The notes under the pieces were generated by a model. The model was given only the letters and a program-made list of their open reading frames with translations. It made no database searches and was not told the DNA's origin. A DNA stretch of 64,000 nucleotides from an uncultured Bacteroidota bacterium (lineage in GTDB: Bacteria; Bacteroidota; Bacteroidia; Bacteroidales; P3): assembly GCA_902775135.1 (NCBI GenBank), contig CACYKY010000003.1:62001-126000 (forward strand), in the 5' to 3' direction. This document shows, piece by piece, positions 1 to 7,473 of the stretch. Position 1 is the first letter of the stretch, and each line of letters begins with the position of its first letter. A program made the translations under genes and the position numbers.

Positions 1-1
1 C

Positions 2-1027
2 CTCACCGACGCCTACGCCTTTGCTTTCAACTACTACCAGTCCGCCGTCGTCGGCATCCAGCCCGACACCCTCTATGGCTCCGCCACCTCCTGCACCGTC
101 GTCGCCACCAGCGCCGACACCCTCCGGGGCTCCGTCTCCGGCGGCGGCACCTACGCCTTCCGCGACACCGTCACCCTCACGGCCTCCCCGGCCCCTGGCT
201 TCCGCTTCCTCCGCTGGAGCAACGGCGTCGTCCTCAACCCCTACCCCCTGCTCGCCCACGACGACACCCTCCAGGCCCTCTTCCGCGGAGCCCTCCTCGA
301 GGAGGACGACACCCTCTCCTATACCGGCACCGCCTTCTACTACTCCGGCCGCTACGACATCCTCCCCTCCGACCGCATGGGCATCAGGATCCCCGCAGCA
401 GCCCTGCAGGACCGCCGCTACCTCACCGCCGTCGACGTCTATATGCACTACGTCCCCATCGTCGTCAACATCCACTTCGGTGGCGACGACGCCCCCGGCC
501 CCATCGTCCACTCCCAGCGCCAGCAGGGCTCCCAGACCTTCAAGTGGCAGCGCGTCGTCCTCGACTCCGCCCTCGCCATCCCGCCCGACAGCAACCTCTG
601 GGTCACCATCCAGACTACCGAGGACGACCTCGTCATGGGCACCACCGACATCGACGCCCCCGACGCCAACTGGTACTCCGACGACAACGGCGCCACCTGG
701 GGCCACCTCACCGACTACGAGCCCCCCTATTCCTTCTGCAACCCCTATATCGCCTGGCTCATCCGCTGCATCACCTCCTCCGACCCCACCGACCCCAACC
801 CCGTCGCCATCCCCGGCGTGGAGCCCCCTACGGCCACCGTCCGCACCAACGGCCTCTCGCTGACCGTCGACAACCCCGACGGCCAGACCGTGAGCCTCTA
901 CGACATCATGGGCCGCCACCTCGCCACCTCGCACCTCGCTTCCGCCACCATCTCCCTCCCCGCCCCCGGCATCTACCTCGTCAAGATCAACACCCACCCC
1001 GCCCAAAAAATCGTCGCCATCAGATAG
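2..1027 (+). CDS. T9SS cargo protein, C-terminal part (5' end outside window)
   Basis: The frame is open from base 2, so the N-terminus and any signal peptide lie outside the window. About 341 residues are visible. Residues ~35-70 look like a bacterial/InlB-B-type repeat (GSVSGGGTYAFRDTVTLTA followed by GFRFLRWSNG). A middle domain rich in Asp and Tyr follows. The last ~75 residues form a type-A T9SS sorting domain: SLYDIMGRHLATSHL, then GIYLVKI and a final basic KIVAIR. Family knowledge says such domains send proteins across the outer membrane by T9SS and are cut off on export. The role of the passenger is not recognisable; a peptidase or adhesin module could sit upstream. Codons end overwhelmingly in C, as in the T9SS and 1517-residue genes further right. 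Confidence 0.85.
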   Translation, partial: LTDAYAFAFNYYQSAVVGIQPDTLYGSATSCTVVATSADTLRGSVSGGGTYAFRDTVTLTASPAPGFRFLRWSNGVVLNPYPLLAHDDTLQALFRGALLEEDDTLSYTGTAFYYSGRYDILPSDRMGIRIPAAALQDRRYLTAVDVYMHYVPIVVNIHFGGDDAPGPIVHSQRQQGSQTFKWQRVVLDSALAIPPDSNLWVTIQTTEDDLVMGTTDIDAPDANWYSDDNGATWGHLTDYEPPYSFCNPYIAWLIRCITSSDPTDPNPVAIPGVEPPTATVRTNGLSLTVDNPDGQTVSLYDIMGRHLATSHLASATISLPAPGIYLVKINTHPAQKIVAIR

Positions 1028-1840
1028 CATAAGTGAATGGTGATGAGTGAATAGTGAATGGTGAATAGTGAATTATGACCACTCACCCCTTTAACTATTC
1101 TGCCTGACCTTCGGTCACGGCCTGCGGTGGTATGCCTGCGAGCACCGATGAATAAAGTTAAATGCAGCGAGTCAAGCAGCGGAAGTCGAGCAAGAGGAAT
1201 GCCAGTGGCATTTCGGGCAGAGCAGTTGTGTGTGGCTAGCAAGCTCGCCTGCTTTTCCGAGATGCAGCTGCGTAGACGGAGTCACGTTAGCAAGGCATTG
1301 AGCAGAGGGCTGGAACACTGCCTGGCTCCATCGGAGACACGGCCTGCGACGTCAGCTGAGGATGAGCAGAGGGCTGGAGCAAACTATTAACTATTATCTA
1401 TTAACTATTATCTATTAACTAAAATAACCGATGTCCTCAATTCGTTAGATTAGTGTAATTCGTGGTCAAAAAAACAATTCCGTGTGACCCGCGCCAGCAG
1501 AAGACAAGCCATCGCAAGCGAAGCAAGCGATACCTTATAAAGATCCACGAGATTTAAAAAGATTCCCAAGATCTGAGCCGACCCCGCACCCGGACAAAAT
1601 CCCAAAGGGAAAGTAATTTACAAGATTTACAAGATTTCTGCCCGTAGGGCAAGGAGAACAAGAACCCTGCGCCAGCCCCGCAAATATAATCCATCCGGGA
1701 AGACATTCTCACAGGTAAAAAAAGACGAACAGCATTTCTGCTGTCCGCCAATCACTCATTACTAACGAAGTTAGATGTAAAATGTAATATGTAAGAAGTC
1801 AACAAATCTATTCACTAATTTGTCTTTTACTGATTTTGGT
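1028..1840. repeat. Repeat-filled intergenic region (three repeat types)
   Basis: No credible gene is seen here. 1033-1076 is a run of GTGAATAGTGAATGG-like short repeats. About 1085-1395 is an inverted relative of 6003-6235 (shared words such as CCAGCCCTCTGCTC, ACTCCGTCTACGCAGCTGC and CTGACCTTCGGTC). 1386-1422 is a short ACTATTATCTATTA tandem. About 1422-1650 is an inverted relative of 11565-11760, including the CCACGAATTACACTAATCT word. ORFs across this region are products of the repeats. Confidence 0.8.
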
Positions 1841-1941
1841 TGACATTTTTTTGCTCTTTTCTTGATATGGTTGTCACTTGTTTTCTTGGACAAGTTGACA
1901 ATTTCCTGATATCGTTGACAGTATTCCTGAAAAGGTTGACA
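1839..1941. repeat. Five GTTGACA-type direct repeats at the IS end
   Basis: GTTGACA occurs at 1839-1845, 1894-1900, 1914-1920 and 1935-1941, with GTTGTCA at 1870-1876. Most copies sit in a longer CTGATATnGTTGACA-like context, and spacing is 20-31 bp. The array lies just past the orfB stop and could be a transposase-binding end, though no similar array is visible at the other end. Confidence 0.6.
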
Positions 1942-1973
1942 ACCGCATATTTTTTCGATTGCAAAGATAGCGA

Positions 1974-2837
1974 TTAATTAGCAAACTCATACTTTTTTTT
2001 CTGATAAATCTTGTTTTTCCACATCTTCTTCTGCTCTCCCGCCTGTTTGTGGGCGATGTCAGGTGTTTGCATTCCAATGCTATAGTGGGGTCGTTGGCCA
2101 TTATAGAAAAGGATAAATTGCTTTATTTGTTCCAAAGCCTTTTCATATGACGGGAAACGCCTTTTCTGCCGGTAGAGGCTCTCGCCTTTAATGATACCGT
2201 TTACTCGCTCCGCAATGCCGTTGTCGGTGGGTTTGTAGTCCTCTGTCATCGATATCCGTATACCATATTTCTGTAGTTCCTCCACGTATAGGTCGCAGCA
2301 GTATTGCACACCTCGGTCGGAGTGGTGGATGAGTCCGGTCAGGTCGTCTCCGCAGGCTTGTTTGATGGCCATACGGAGTGCTTTGAGCGAGAAGACAGCC
2401 GCCAGCGATTCCGCCAGACACCAACCGACGATTTTCTTCGAGTACGCATCCGTGACGAGGTGCAGGTAGCAGCACCCACTATCGAGTTCTATGTAGGTGA
2501 TATCGCTCACCCATAGTTGGTTGGCCCTTGTGGGTATAAAATCCCTGACGAGGTTCTTCCACTTGTGGTAGCGGTGGTTGGAGTTTGTCGTGGAGCGGCT
2601 CCTTCGGGGTTTCTGCATCAACTGGTGGCGGCGCAACAGGCCTAGGAACGCATCCCTGCCGGGCATCCTGCCGCTGCCGAACATCGTCGACAGCATCAGC
2701 CAGAGTTTCACGCCTCCGATGCCAGGATCTATCTCTCGTATCTCGTGCACGGTATCAAGAATCTTACGCTCTGTCGTCAGTTTCTCAACACCGTCCGTCT
2801 TCTTCTTGTAAAAGGCCTGACGGCTGTGGCCAAGCAA
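1974..2837 (-). CDS. IS3-family transposase OrfB (DDE catalytic half)
   Basis: This encodes the integrase-like half of an IS3 transposase. The N-terminal part (GHSRQAFYKKK) is an HTH_21-like region. The rve catalytic core shows WVSDITYIELD (first Asp), LIHHSDRGVQYC (second Asp) and TDNGIAERVNGIIKGE (Glu), so the DDE triad looks intact. It ends in the usual FYNGQRPHYSIG box. The marked start is a TTG; the frame is open further upstream to the slip site near 2913, so the working protein is probably an OrfAB fusion made by -1 frameshifting, not an independent OrfB. No premature stop is seen, so the element may be active. Confidence 0.9.
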   Translation of the reverse strand: MLGHSRQAFYKKKTDGVEKLTTERKILDTVHEIREIDPGIGGVKLWLMLSTMFGSGRMPGRDAFLGLLRRHQLMQKPRRSRSTTNSNHRYHKWKNLVRDFIPTRANQLWVSDITYIELDSGCCYLHLVTDAYSKKIVGWCLAESLAAVFSLKALRMAIKQACGDDLTGLIHHSDRGVQYCCDLYVEELQKYGIRISMTEDYKPTDNGIAERVNGIIKGESLYRQKRRFPSYEKALEQIKQFILFYNGQRPHYSIGMQTPDIAHKQAGEQKKMWKNKIYQKKKYEFAN

Positions 2838-2884
2838 TTCACAGGCAGCACTTATGGTCAGGCCATGCTGTGCGTGAAGCTCCT

Positions 2885-3046
2885 CTACTGCTTGGCCCCA
2901 GATTTTTTTCTGATTTCAATGCCGTTCCTTTCGGCCACGTCTATCAACGTGTTCAAGGCAAGGTTCTGCAGCTCAAGCTCGCGGATGCGGGCCTCCAACT
3001 GCAAAACTTCGGTGGACTTCTCCGCCTCTTTCTTCTTGCGTGCCAT
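2885..3046 (-). CDS. IS3-family OrfA, short leucine-zipper form
   Basis: This 53-codon frame (MARKKKEAEKS start, RKKSGAKQ end) carries the heptad-rich ARIRELELQNLALNTLI segment typical of IS3 OrfA. The frame is open 25 codons further, to an ATG at 3121. That extension, however, is the translation of a textbook promoter (GTCGTATCTTTGCATCC), so I place the start at 3046 behind a GAAG ribosome-binding site. There is no helix-turn-helix, which OrfA proteins usually have at the N-terminus. Either this group has a short OrfA or the element has lost its left end. The 3' end carries the A7 slip site feeding into orfB. Confidence 0.65.
   Translation of the reverse strand: MARKKKEAEKSTEVLQLEARIRELELQNLALNTLIDVAERNGIEIRKKSGAKQ
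2913..2919 (-). other. A7 programmed -1 frameshift site joining orfA and orfB
   Basis: On the minus strand orfA reads AGA AAA AAA TCT before its stop at 2885-2887. The orfB frame is -1 relative to it and stays open through this A7 run. A heptamer A AAA AAA is the classical IS3-family slip sequence, so an OrfAB fusion is expected. Confidence 0.75.
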
Positions 3047-3071
3047 ATCTTCAAGCGATTCGGGATTCGGA

Positions 3072-3086
3072 TGCAAAGATACGACT
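3072..3086 (-). promoter_or_regulatory. Promoter of the IS transposase
   Basis: The minus strand reads A-rich then GTCGTATCTTTGCATCC. This matches the TAnnTTTG box found before many genes in the window. The orfA ATG at 3046 follows at a short distance. Confidence 0.65.
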
Positions 3087-3134
3087 TTTTTTGATTTCCT
3101 GTACCTGCACACCCATGTCATAATCGTACGATCC

Positions 3135-4340
3135 TCAGTACAGAAAACCGAAAGCCCAAAGGGGTATCTTATGAGTTGTGGCGCTGTCTATATCGTCTGC
3201 GGCAACGTATGCATTCTCTTCGTCGGCAATTTGTCTGAACCCCTTGTCTTTCCCTCCGACCTCGACAATGACATTGTTGTCGATGCGGAAGTCACCGCTT
3301 TTCAATCCACCATATTCCACTTTGTGACCTGCCGCCACAAGTTGGTTGCAGAAGAAAGTCTCCCTGACCGTTCCAATCTCGGGTGCGGTGTCAGCCAAAG
3401 TGTACAACAGGTTGCTATTGTCGAGCAATATTTTATCTGGTTTCTGGAGGTCGCTTATGCTGTCCACGTCTGTAAAAAGCCGTTGTATCAGAGCAGCCTC
3501 TTCAAGATTTTTCAGATATTTGAGCGTGGTGGGACGCTGGATGCCAATATTTTTCGACAACTTAGAGATATCCACCTCGTAGGGGACCATTTGCGAAATG
3601 ACCTTCAACAATGCTTTGACTTTGCGACAGTTTCCCATTTCGATTCCACGAAACCTTGTCAGTTCCGTATCAATGGTGTAATTCACAACCGATTCAACGA
3701 GGTTCTGGTATATGGTTTGATTCTCATAATAGAATGGATAGTAGCCCTCCTTCAGGTATCTGGAGAAATGTTCCAAAGGCTGACAGTATCTTTTCACTTC
3801 TCTGCAGAAAGCATTCGGTGCGTTGAGAATCTGGTCAAGCGAAACGCTCTTGACGTCAATGACTCTATTCATTGCAAGGAATTCGCGAAACGAAAGTCCT
3901 GGCATAGTGTATTGTACAAGTCTTCGTGAGAGGTCTGCCTGACCATCGTTGATTTGCAGCAACGATGAACCGCTAACCACCAAGTGAAGGTCGCGGTGAA
4001 GGTCGTAAATCTCTTTCACCTCCCGACTCCAGCCATCGTATTTGTGCACTTCATCTATGAAGAGGTACCGGCCTCCACGCTTGTAGAACATGTCTGCAGT
4101 ATCCACCAGGCTGTGGCTCGTGAAATAGGAGGTATCAGCCGAGCAATAGAGTACGTGCCTATCGTCGGGAGCAAAATGCTGCTTGATATACTGTTGCATC
4201 AGAGTTGATTTTCCTACACCTTTAGGACCTTTGATGGCAATCAAGCGTAAGTTCCAGTCGATATGATCTGCCAGGCCTCTGACAAAGTCCATTGGAACCT
4301 TTTCCATATAATCATCGTGACGCTCAAATAACTTATCCAT
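3135..4340 (-). CDS. AAA-type ATPase with DUF4143-like C-terminal region
   Basis: This 401-residue protein belongs to the ATP-binding family common in Bacteroidales and often found scattered in accessory DNA. The Walker A motif is GPKGVGKSTLMQQYI (residues ~39-53) and the Walker B is YLFIDEVHKY (~93-102). A sensor-like VVSGSSLL and an R-rich RRLVQYTMPGLSFREFL follow. The second half has the winged-helix and nuclease-like DUF4143 features (GGLKSGDFRIDNNVIVEVGGKDKG). It ends in the usual IPLWAFGFLY, so the protein is full length although an IS abuts its stop codon. Family role is not established; some members are suspected toxin or mobile-element components. A promoter and an inverted repeat lie directly upstream. 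Confidence 0.85.
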   Translation of the reverse strand: MDKLFERHDDYMEKVPMDFVRGLADHIDWNLRLIAIKGPKGVGKSTLMQQYIKQHFAPDDRHVLYCSADTSYFTSHSLVDTADMFYKRGGRYLFIDEVHKYDGWSREVKEIYDLHRDLHLVVSGSSLLQINDGQADLSRRLVQYTMPGLSFREFLAMNRVIDVKSVSLDQILNAPNAFCREVKRYCQPLEHFSRYLKEGYYPFYYENQTIYQNLVESVVNYTIDTELTRFRGIEMGNCRKVKALLKVISQMVPYEVDISKLSKNIGIQRPTTLKYLKNLEEAALIQRLFTDVDSISDLQKPDKILLDNSNLLYTLADTAPEIGTVRETFFCNQLVAAGHKVEYGGLKSGDFRIDNNVIVEVGGKDKGFRQIADEENAYVAADDIDSATTHKIPLWAFGFLY

Positions 4341-4378
4341 AATCTGTTACTTATCTAACACCAAATTGTTTGTTGGTG

Positions 4379-4386
4379 CAAATATA
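4379..4386 (-). promoter_or_regulatory. -7 box of the ATPase promoter
   Basis: The minus strand reads TATATTTG then CACC, about 40 nt before the ATG. It fits the TAnnTTTG pattern and directly abuts the inverted repeat at 4389-4439. Confidence 0.6.
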
Positions 4387-4388
4387 CG

Positions 4389-4439
4389 TGTATTTTGCAA
4401 AATGCAAAAATTTATTTTATCTGTATATTGCAAAATACA
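4389..4439. promoter_or_regulatory. Operator-like inverted repeat upstream of the ATPase gene
   Basis: TGTATTTTGCA (4389-4399) is repeated in inverted orientation as TGCAAAATACA (4429-4439), an exact 11-bp match with a 29-nt spacer. It lies immediately upstream of the -7 box, where a repressor or activator could bind. No regulator gene is adjacent, so autoregulation is only a possibility. Confidence 0.45.
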
Positions 4440-4462
4440 TATTTGGTCAAATTGTACTGTTG

Positions 4463-4470
4463 CAAAGATA
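4463..4470 (-). promoter_or_regulatory. Second upstream minus-strand promoter box
   Basis: The minus strand reads TTCGTATCTTTGCAACAG, a near-perfect -7 element ~85 nt upstream of the first one. It may be an alternative promoter of the ATPase gene. Confidence 0.5.
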
Positions 4471-4599
4471 CGAACTATTTTTTAAACGGAGAAAAAAATA
4501 TGCTGATAGCACTACAATAAGTGGGTGTAAAAGGTGGGTTATTGTAGTGCTATCGGTATATTATTAAGTTAATAGTTTGCTACGCAGGTCTTTCTTATT

Positions 4600-4865
4600 C
4601 TCACGCTTGCTTCGCTTGCGATGAGTTTCTTTCTGCTAGCGCGGTGTTTTGGGGGTTGACCACGAATTACACTAATCTAACGAATGGACGGACATTTTGT
4701 TATTTGCCCCCTACAGGGGCGGGGATATAAAACGGGTGATCCGTTTACACAGGGGCGAGCCCCTGTGCTGGGTTATGATGCCCTTACAGGGCATTATTTG
4801 TATATCGTGTGTTCTCACAGGGGCGAGGCACTGTGCTGGGATATGGTGCCCTTCAGGGCAGGATG
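4600..4865 (+). repeat. Dispersed GC-palindrome repeat, one and a half copies
   Basis: The unit starts with a GCTTGCGATGA-type word, then GACCACGAATTACACTAA (4657), then ACAGGGGCGGGGATAT, TTTACACAGGGGCGAGCCCC and TGCCCTTACAGGGCAT (to ~4795). A second partial copy follows at ~4799-4861. Each GC block forms a small hairpin (CAGGGGC/GCCCCTG, GCCCT/AGGGC). Related copies are at 6320-6575, 7225-7405, 11570-11853 and 15128-15265. Confidence 0.75.
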
Positions 4866-4935
4866 ACGAAGGGACGTTTTCAAAAAAAAGTTGAGAATGG
4901 TTGAGTTTTTCTGTGTCCGTATTAAATTTATTTCG

Positions 4936-4943
4936 TAGTTTTG
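4936..4943 (+). promoter_or_regulatory. Promoter upstream of the GSCFA gene
   Basis: TTTCGTAGTTTTGCAGCGTG contains TAGTTTTG. The same GCAGCGTGAAATAA stretch follows the promoter at 6658, so the two promoters look related. The predicted leader to 5060 is ~110 nt and holds a short ORF. Confidence 0.6.
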
Positions 4944-4967
4944 CAGCGTGAAATAAATAATGGGATT

Positions 4968-5048
4968 ATGGCAAAACCTGCAGCGATGGTTGGTCGTCTG
5001 GAGGTTGACATGCTCCGATATGCCGCCAGCGAAGTCCTGCGGCGCTAA
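4968..5048 (+). CDS. Possible 26-codon leader ORF upstream of the GSCFA gene
   Basis: The ATG at 4968 opens MAKPAAMVGRLEVDMLRY and runs to a TAA at 5046-5048, 11 nt before the GSCFA ATG. It lies wholly inside the predicted leader of that gene. The peptide is amphipathic and does not resemble a family I know. It could be a leader peptide coupling translation, the remnant of a gene, or chance. No clear Shine-Dalgarno sequence is present, though these are weak in Bacteroidota. Confidence 0.3.
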   Translation: MAKPAAMVGRLEVDMLRYAASEVLRR

Positions 5049-5059
5049 AAAAACAAACA

Positions 5060-6013
5060 ATGAACCAGATAGAACTCTTCACCCAAGTCAATATCCCGCC
5101 GATGCCCTTCGCCATCGACTTCTCCACCAGCATCGTCAGCCTCGGGTCCTGCTTCTCCGACGAGATCGGCAGCCTCCTCCAGGCCAGCGGCTTCAACGTA
5201 GACCAGAATGCCTTCGGCACCCTCTACAACCCCGCCTCCATCGCCGCAGCCCTCCGCCGCATCATCTACGATGTGGAGATCGGCGCCAACGACCTCGTCC
5301 ACCACGAGGGTCTCTGGCACTCGTGGCACCATCACGGCTCCTTCTCACGTCCCACCCTCGAGGAATGCCTCGCCGCCTGCAACAGCCGTCTCCACGAGGC
5401 CCACGAGTCCCTCAAGCAAGCCAGCCTCCTCCTCCTCACCTTCGGCACCGCCTGGACCTACAGCCTGAAGTCCGACGCAAGAGGAGAGGAGCAAGCCCTC
5501 AGCCGTCAGCCCGTAGCCAACTGCCACAAGGTACACCCCGACCGCTTTGTCCGCAGCCGCATGACGGTGGACGACATCGTGGGTCTCTGGCGCCCCCTGC
5601 TCCACGAGCTCCACGCCTGCTTCCCCACCCTCAACGTCCTCTTCACCGTCTCCCCCATACGCCATCTCGGCGACGGCGCCCACGACAACCAGCTCAGCAA
5701 GAGCACCCTCCTGCTGGCCGTCGACCAGCTCGTGGAGGCGCTGCCGTCCTCCGCCCCGCGCCGCCGCAAGGACGCCAAGGAGCAGCCCTCGGCCCAAGGG
5801 GTGACGGCCTATTTCCCGGCCTATGAGCTCCTCCTCGACGAGCTCCGCGACTACCGCTTCTATGATGCCGATATGGCGCACCCGTCGCCCTTGGCCGTCG
5901 AGATCGTCTGGGAGCGCTTCCAGAGCGCCACCATGACCCCCGCCGTCCGCAACCAGGCGCACCTCAACCGCAAGCGCCACAAGCGTGCACTCCATGTATC
6001 ACTACACTATTAA
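5060..6013 (+). CDS. GSCFA-domain protein
   Basis: This 317-residue protein has the family-defining SLGSCFSDEIG at residues ~27-37, followed by NAFGTLYNPASIAAALRRI. Conserved LLTFGTAWTY (~130) and TVSPIRHLGDGAHDNQLSKS (~200) follow. GSCFA proteins are distantly related to SGNH/GDSL hydrolases and are common in Bacteroidota; the substrate is unknown. The Ser in GSCF would be the nucleophile by analogy, which is inference. There is no signal peptide, so it is probably cytoplasmic. It has its own promoter at 4936 and stands alone between repeat blocks. The late MAHPSPLAVEIVWERF segment, with its His, matches the usual C-terminal part, so the protein looks complete. Confidence 0.88.
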   Translation: MNQIELFTQVNIPPMPFAIDFSTSIVSLGSCFSDEIGSLLQASGFNVDQNAFGTLYNPASIAAALRRIIYDVEIGANDLVHHEGLWHSWHHHGSFSRPTLEECLAACNSRLHEAHESLKQASLLLLTFGTAWTYSLKSDARGEEQALSRQPVANCHKVHPDRFVRSRMTVDDIVGLWRPLLHELHACFPTLNVLFTVSPIRHLGDGAHDNQLSKSTLLLAVDQLVEALPSSAPRRRKDAKEQPSAQGVTAYFPAYELLLDELRDYRFYDADMAHPSPLAVEIVWERFQSATMTPAVRNQAHLNRKRHKRALHVSLHY

Positions 6014-6240
6014 TAGTTTGCTCCAGCCCTCTGCTCTAGGCCTTGCTAACGTCGCAGGCCATGTCTCCTACGGAGCCAGGCAGTGCTCCAGCCCTCTGCT
6101 CTAGGCCTTGCTAACGTGACTCCGTCTACGCAGCTGCATCTCGGAAAAGTTCAAACAAGTTTGACTTCGCTCTCGACTTCCGCTGCTCCCGCAGGCCTTG
6201 ACCGAAGGTCAGGCAGAATAGATAATAGTTTTTGGCTGGC
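6003..6240 (-). repeat. Inverted relative of the 1085-1395 repeat
   Basis: Read on the minus strand, this block shares long words with 1085-1395: AGCAGAGGGCTGGAGCAAAC, GCAGCTGCGTAGACGGAGTC and TTCTGCCTGACCTTCGGTCA. Within it CCAGCCCTCTGCTCTAGGCC occurs twice. It begins right at the stop of the GSCFA gene. Confidence 0.75.
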
Positions 6241-6319
6241 GCAGTGCTTGGTCTCCTGCTGACTTCGTCCACTTCCGTCACGACTCGGCAAAACTGGAGC
6301 GAGCTCCGTTTTGCTCTCG

Positions 6320-6575
6320 CTGCTTCGTCAGGTCGCTTCGCTTGCGAAATCTTGTAAATCTCGTAAATTTTTTAAAAGGTATCGCTTGCTTTGCTTGCGA
6401 TGATTGTTTTTATGGCTGGCGCGGTCTTGGGGGTTGACCACGAATTATACTAATCTAACGAATGGACGGATGTTTTGTTATGTGCCCCTTACAGGGGCGG
6501 GAATATGAAATGGGTGATCCGTTTACACAGGGGCAAGCCCCTGTGCTGGGTTAGGTTGCCCTTACAGGGCATTTC
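6320..6575 (+). repeat. Dispersed GC-palindrome repeat copy
   Basis: This copy has an AT-rich AAATCTTGTAAATCTCGTAA part, GGTATCGCTTGC, GACCACGAATTATACTAATC (6435), then ACAGGGGCGGGAATATG, CACAGGGGCAAGCCCCTGTG and CCCTTACAGGGCAT. No gene is seen between 6014 and 6691. Confidence 0.75.
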
Positions 6576-6657
6576 CCTTCAGCCTTCTTTAACCTTGCAA
6601 CAACGGTAAACTAACTTCTGCCATCATTTTTTTCTCTTCTGTATAAAAAAAAATTCG

Positions 6658-6665
6658 TACTTTTG
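6658..6665 (+). promoter_or_regulatory. Promoter of the antitoxin-like gene
   Basis: AAATTCGTACTTTTGCAGCG contains TACTTTTG. It is followed by GCAGCGTGAAATAA, the same sequence seen after the promoter at 4936. Confidence 0.6.
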
Positions 6666-6691
6666 CAGCGTGAAATAAGATTAAAACGCCT

Positions 6692-6970
6692 ATGTGCTCT
6701 TTCAATATAACAGTGGATGAAGACAGGTTGTCACGTGATTACCCCGGCATTGATAGCCAGAGGTTTGGACAATGGCTGCAATGGTGGGTCGACGATATGA
6801 TGTCGGATGACACAGCCGCCTCCTCCGGACGGGTATCGCCAAATTCCCACCCGTATGAAGAAGTGAAAAAAGAAATCCACGATCGAATTGACAGAATAGA
6901 GGCAGGCAAGGCCACTTTCTACTCCAACGAAGAGGTGTTCTCGAGTATTCGCGAACGGTATGATATATAA
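6692..6970 (+). CDS. Small antitoxin-like protein (orphaned)
   Basis: This 92-residue acidic protein starts MCSFNITVDEDRLSRDYPG, has a charged EEVKKEIHDRIDRIEAGK helix, and ends SNEEVFSSIRERYDI. That layout fits antitoxins of RelE/ParE-type pairs, where an EEVF-type C-terminal helix wraps the toxin; this is a judgement from pattern, not a family match. An ATG at 6960 overlaps its end, the spacing of a type II toxin gene, but that second frame is only 26 codons long. The gene has a promoter at 6658 and is enclosed by repeat blocks. An unrelated small protein remains possible. Confidence 0.55.
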   Translation: MCSFNITVDEDRLSRDYPGIDSQRFGQWLQWWVDDMMSDDTAASSGRVSPNSHPYEEVKKEIHDRIDRIEAGKATFYSNEEVFSSIRERYDI

Positions 6971-7040
6971 TATTGAATGGCTCGATGATGCCAGGACATC
7001 ACTCGATGCCAAGGTGTTAGGGCTAGCACAGGGATTTTGA
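6960..7040 (+). pseudogene. Truncated RelE/ParE-type toxin remnant
   Basis: The ATG overlaps the end of the upstream antitoxin-like gene. It encodes MIYNIEWLDDARTSLDAK and a few more residues before a TGA at 7038-7040. The start resembles the first strand and helix of RelE/ParE toxins (short beta strand, then an Asp/Ala-rich helix), which are normally ~90-100 residues. The rest of the toxin is missing and repeat DNA begins directly after it, so the toxin appears lost. Confidence 0.5.
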
Positions 7041-7473
7041 ATGCGGATTGCCCCTCAAGAGCAGGCACCTGGCACAGTGTTGAAAACAGCAAGTTACGCA
7101 TTCGTTTCGGCTGGCGCGAGGCTCCAGCCCCCAACGGGGGCCAATATCATAGGATAGGGCCTTGGCCCTATCAATGGAGATTCCACCAACACCCCTTGCC
7201 CCTGAAAGGGGCTAATAACGTTATTGTTGGACATATTGTTATGTGCCCCTTACAGGGGCGGAAAAACAAAACGGGTGATTCGTTTACACAGGGGCAAGCC
7301 CCTGTGCTAGGTTAGATTGCCCTTACAGGGCATTATTTGTATATTGTGCGTTGTTACACAGGGGCAAGCCCCTGCGCTGGGTTATGATGCCCTTACAGGG
7401 CATTACTCCATTCACCATTCACTATTCACCATTCACTATTCACTCATCACTATTCACTCATCACCATTCACTA
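7041..7473 (+). repeat. Dispersed repeat copies plus TTCACTATTCAC short repeats
   Basis: 7105-7210 contains small palindromes (CCCCCAACGGGGG, ATAGGGCCTTGGCCCTAT, CCCCTGAAAGGGG). 7225-7330 and 7331-7405 are one and a half copies of the CAGGGGCAAGCCCCTGTG unit. 7405-7472 is CATTCACTATTCACCATTCACT-type repeat reaching the dnaE stop. No gene is seen. Confidence 0.75.

Larger units (their letters stand above)
1841..3120 (-). mobile_element. IS3-family insertion sequence (approximate ends)
   Basis: The unit contains orfA and orfB of an IS3-type transposase on the minus strand, joined by an A7 slip site. The sequence TGACAT at 1841 and its complement at 3115-3120 give possible ends and a size of ~1.28 kb, within the IS3 family range. 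The matching terminal repeat is only 6 bp and I see no target duplication (flanks GGT and TAA differ), so the ends are tentative. The orfA-side end lies 14 bp beyond the stop of the adjacent ATPase gene, which appears undamaged. Five GTTGACA-like direct repeats lie at the orfB end. Confidence 0.6.

Noticed and set aside
21..863. 280-codon Pro/Ser/Thr-rich ORF at the window start
   Set aside because: It is an out-of-frame reading of the T9SS cargo gene, whose own frame is open from base 2 and has clear domains.
2745..3929. 394-codon + strand ORF across the IS and ATPase
   Set aside because: It is antisense to two genes with clear motifs and spans their junction.
4684..4894. Two small ORFs with CPLQGRG-type peptides
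   Set aside because: They are translations of the dispersed repeat; similar frames arise from every copy.
7225..7405. Possible CRISPR array from repeated GGGGCAAGCCCCTG units
   Set aside because: Units are not regularly spaced, spacers are not unique and no cas genes are present.
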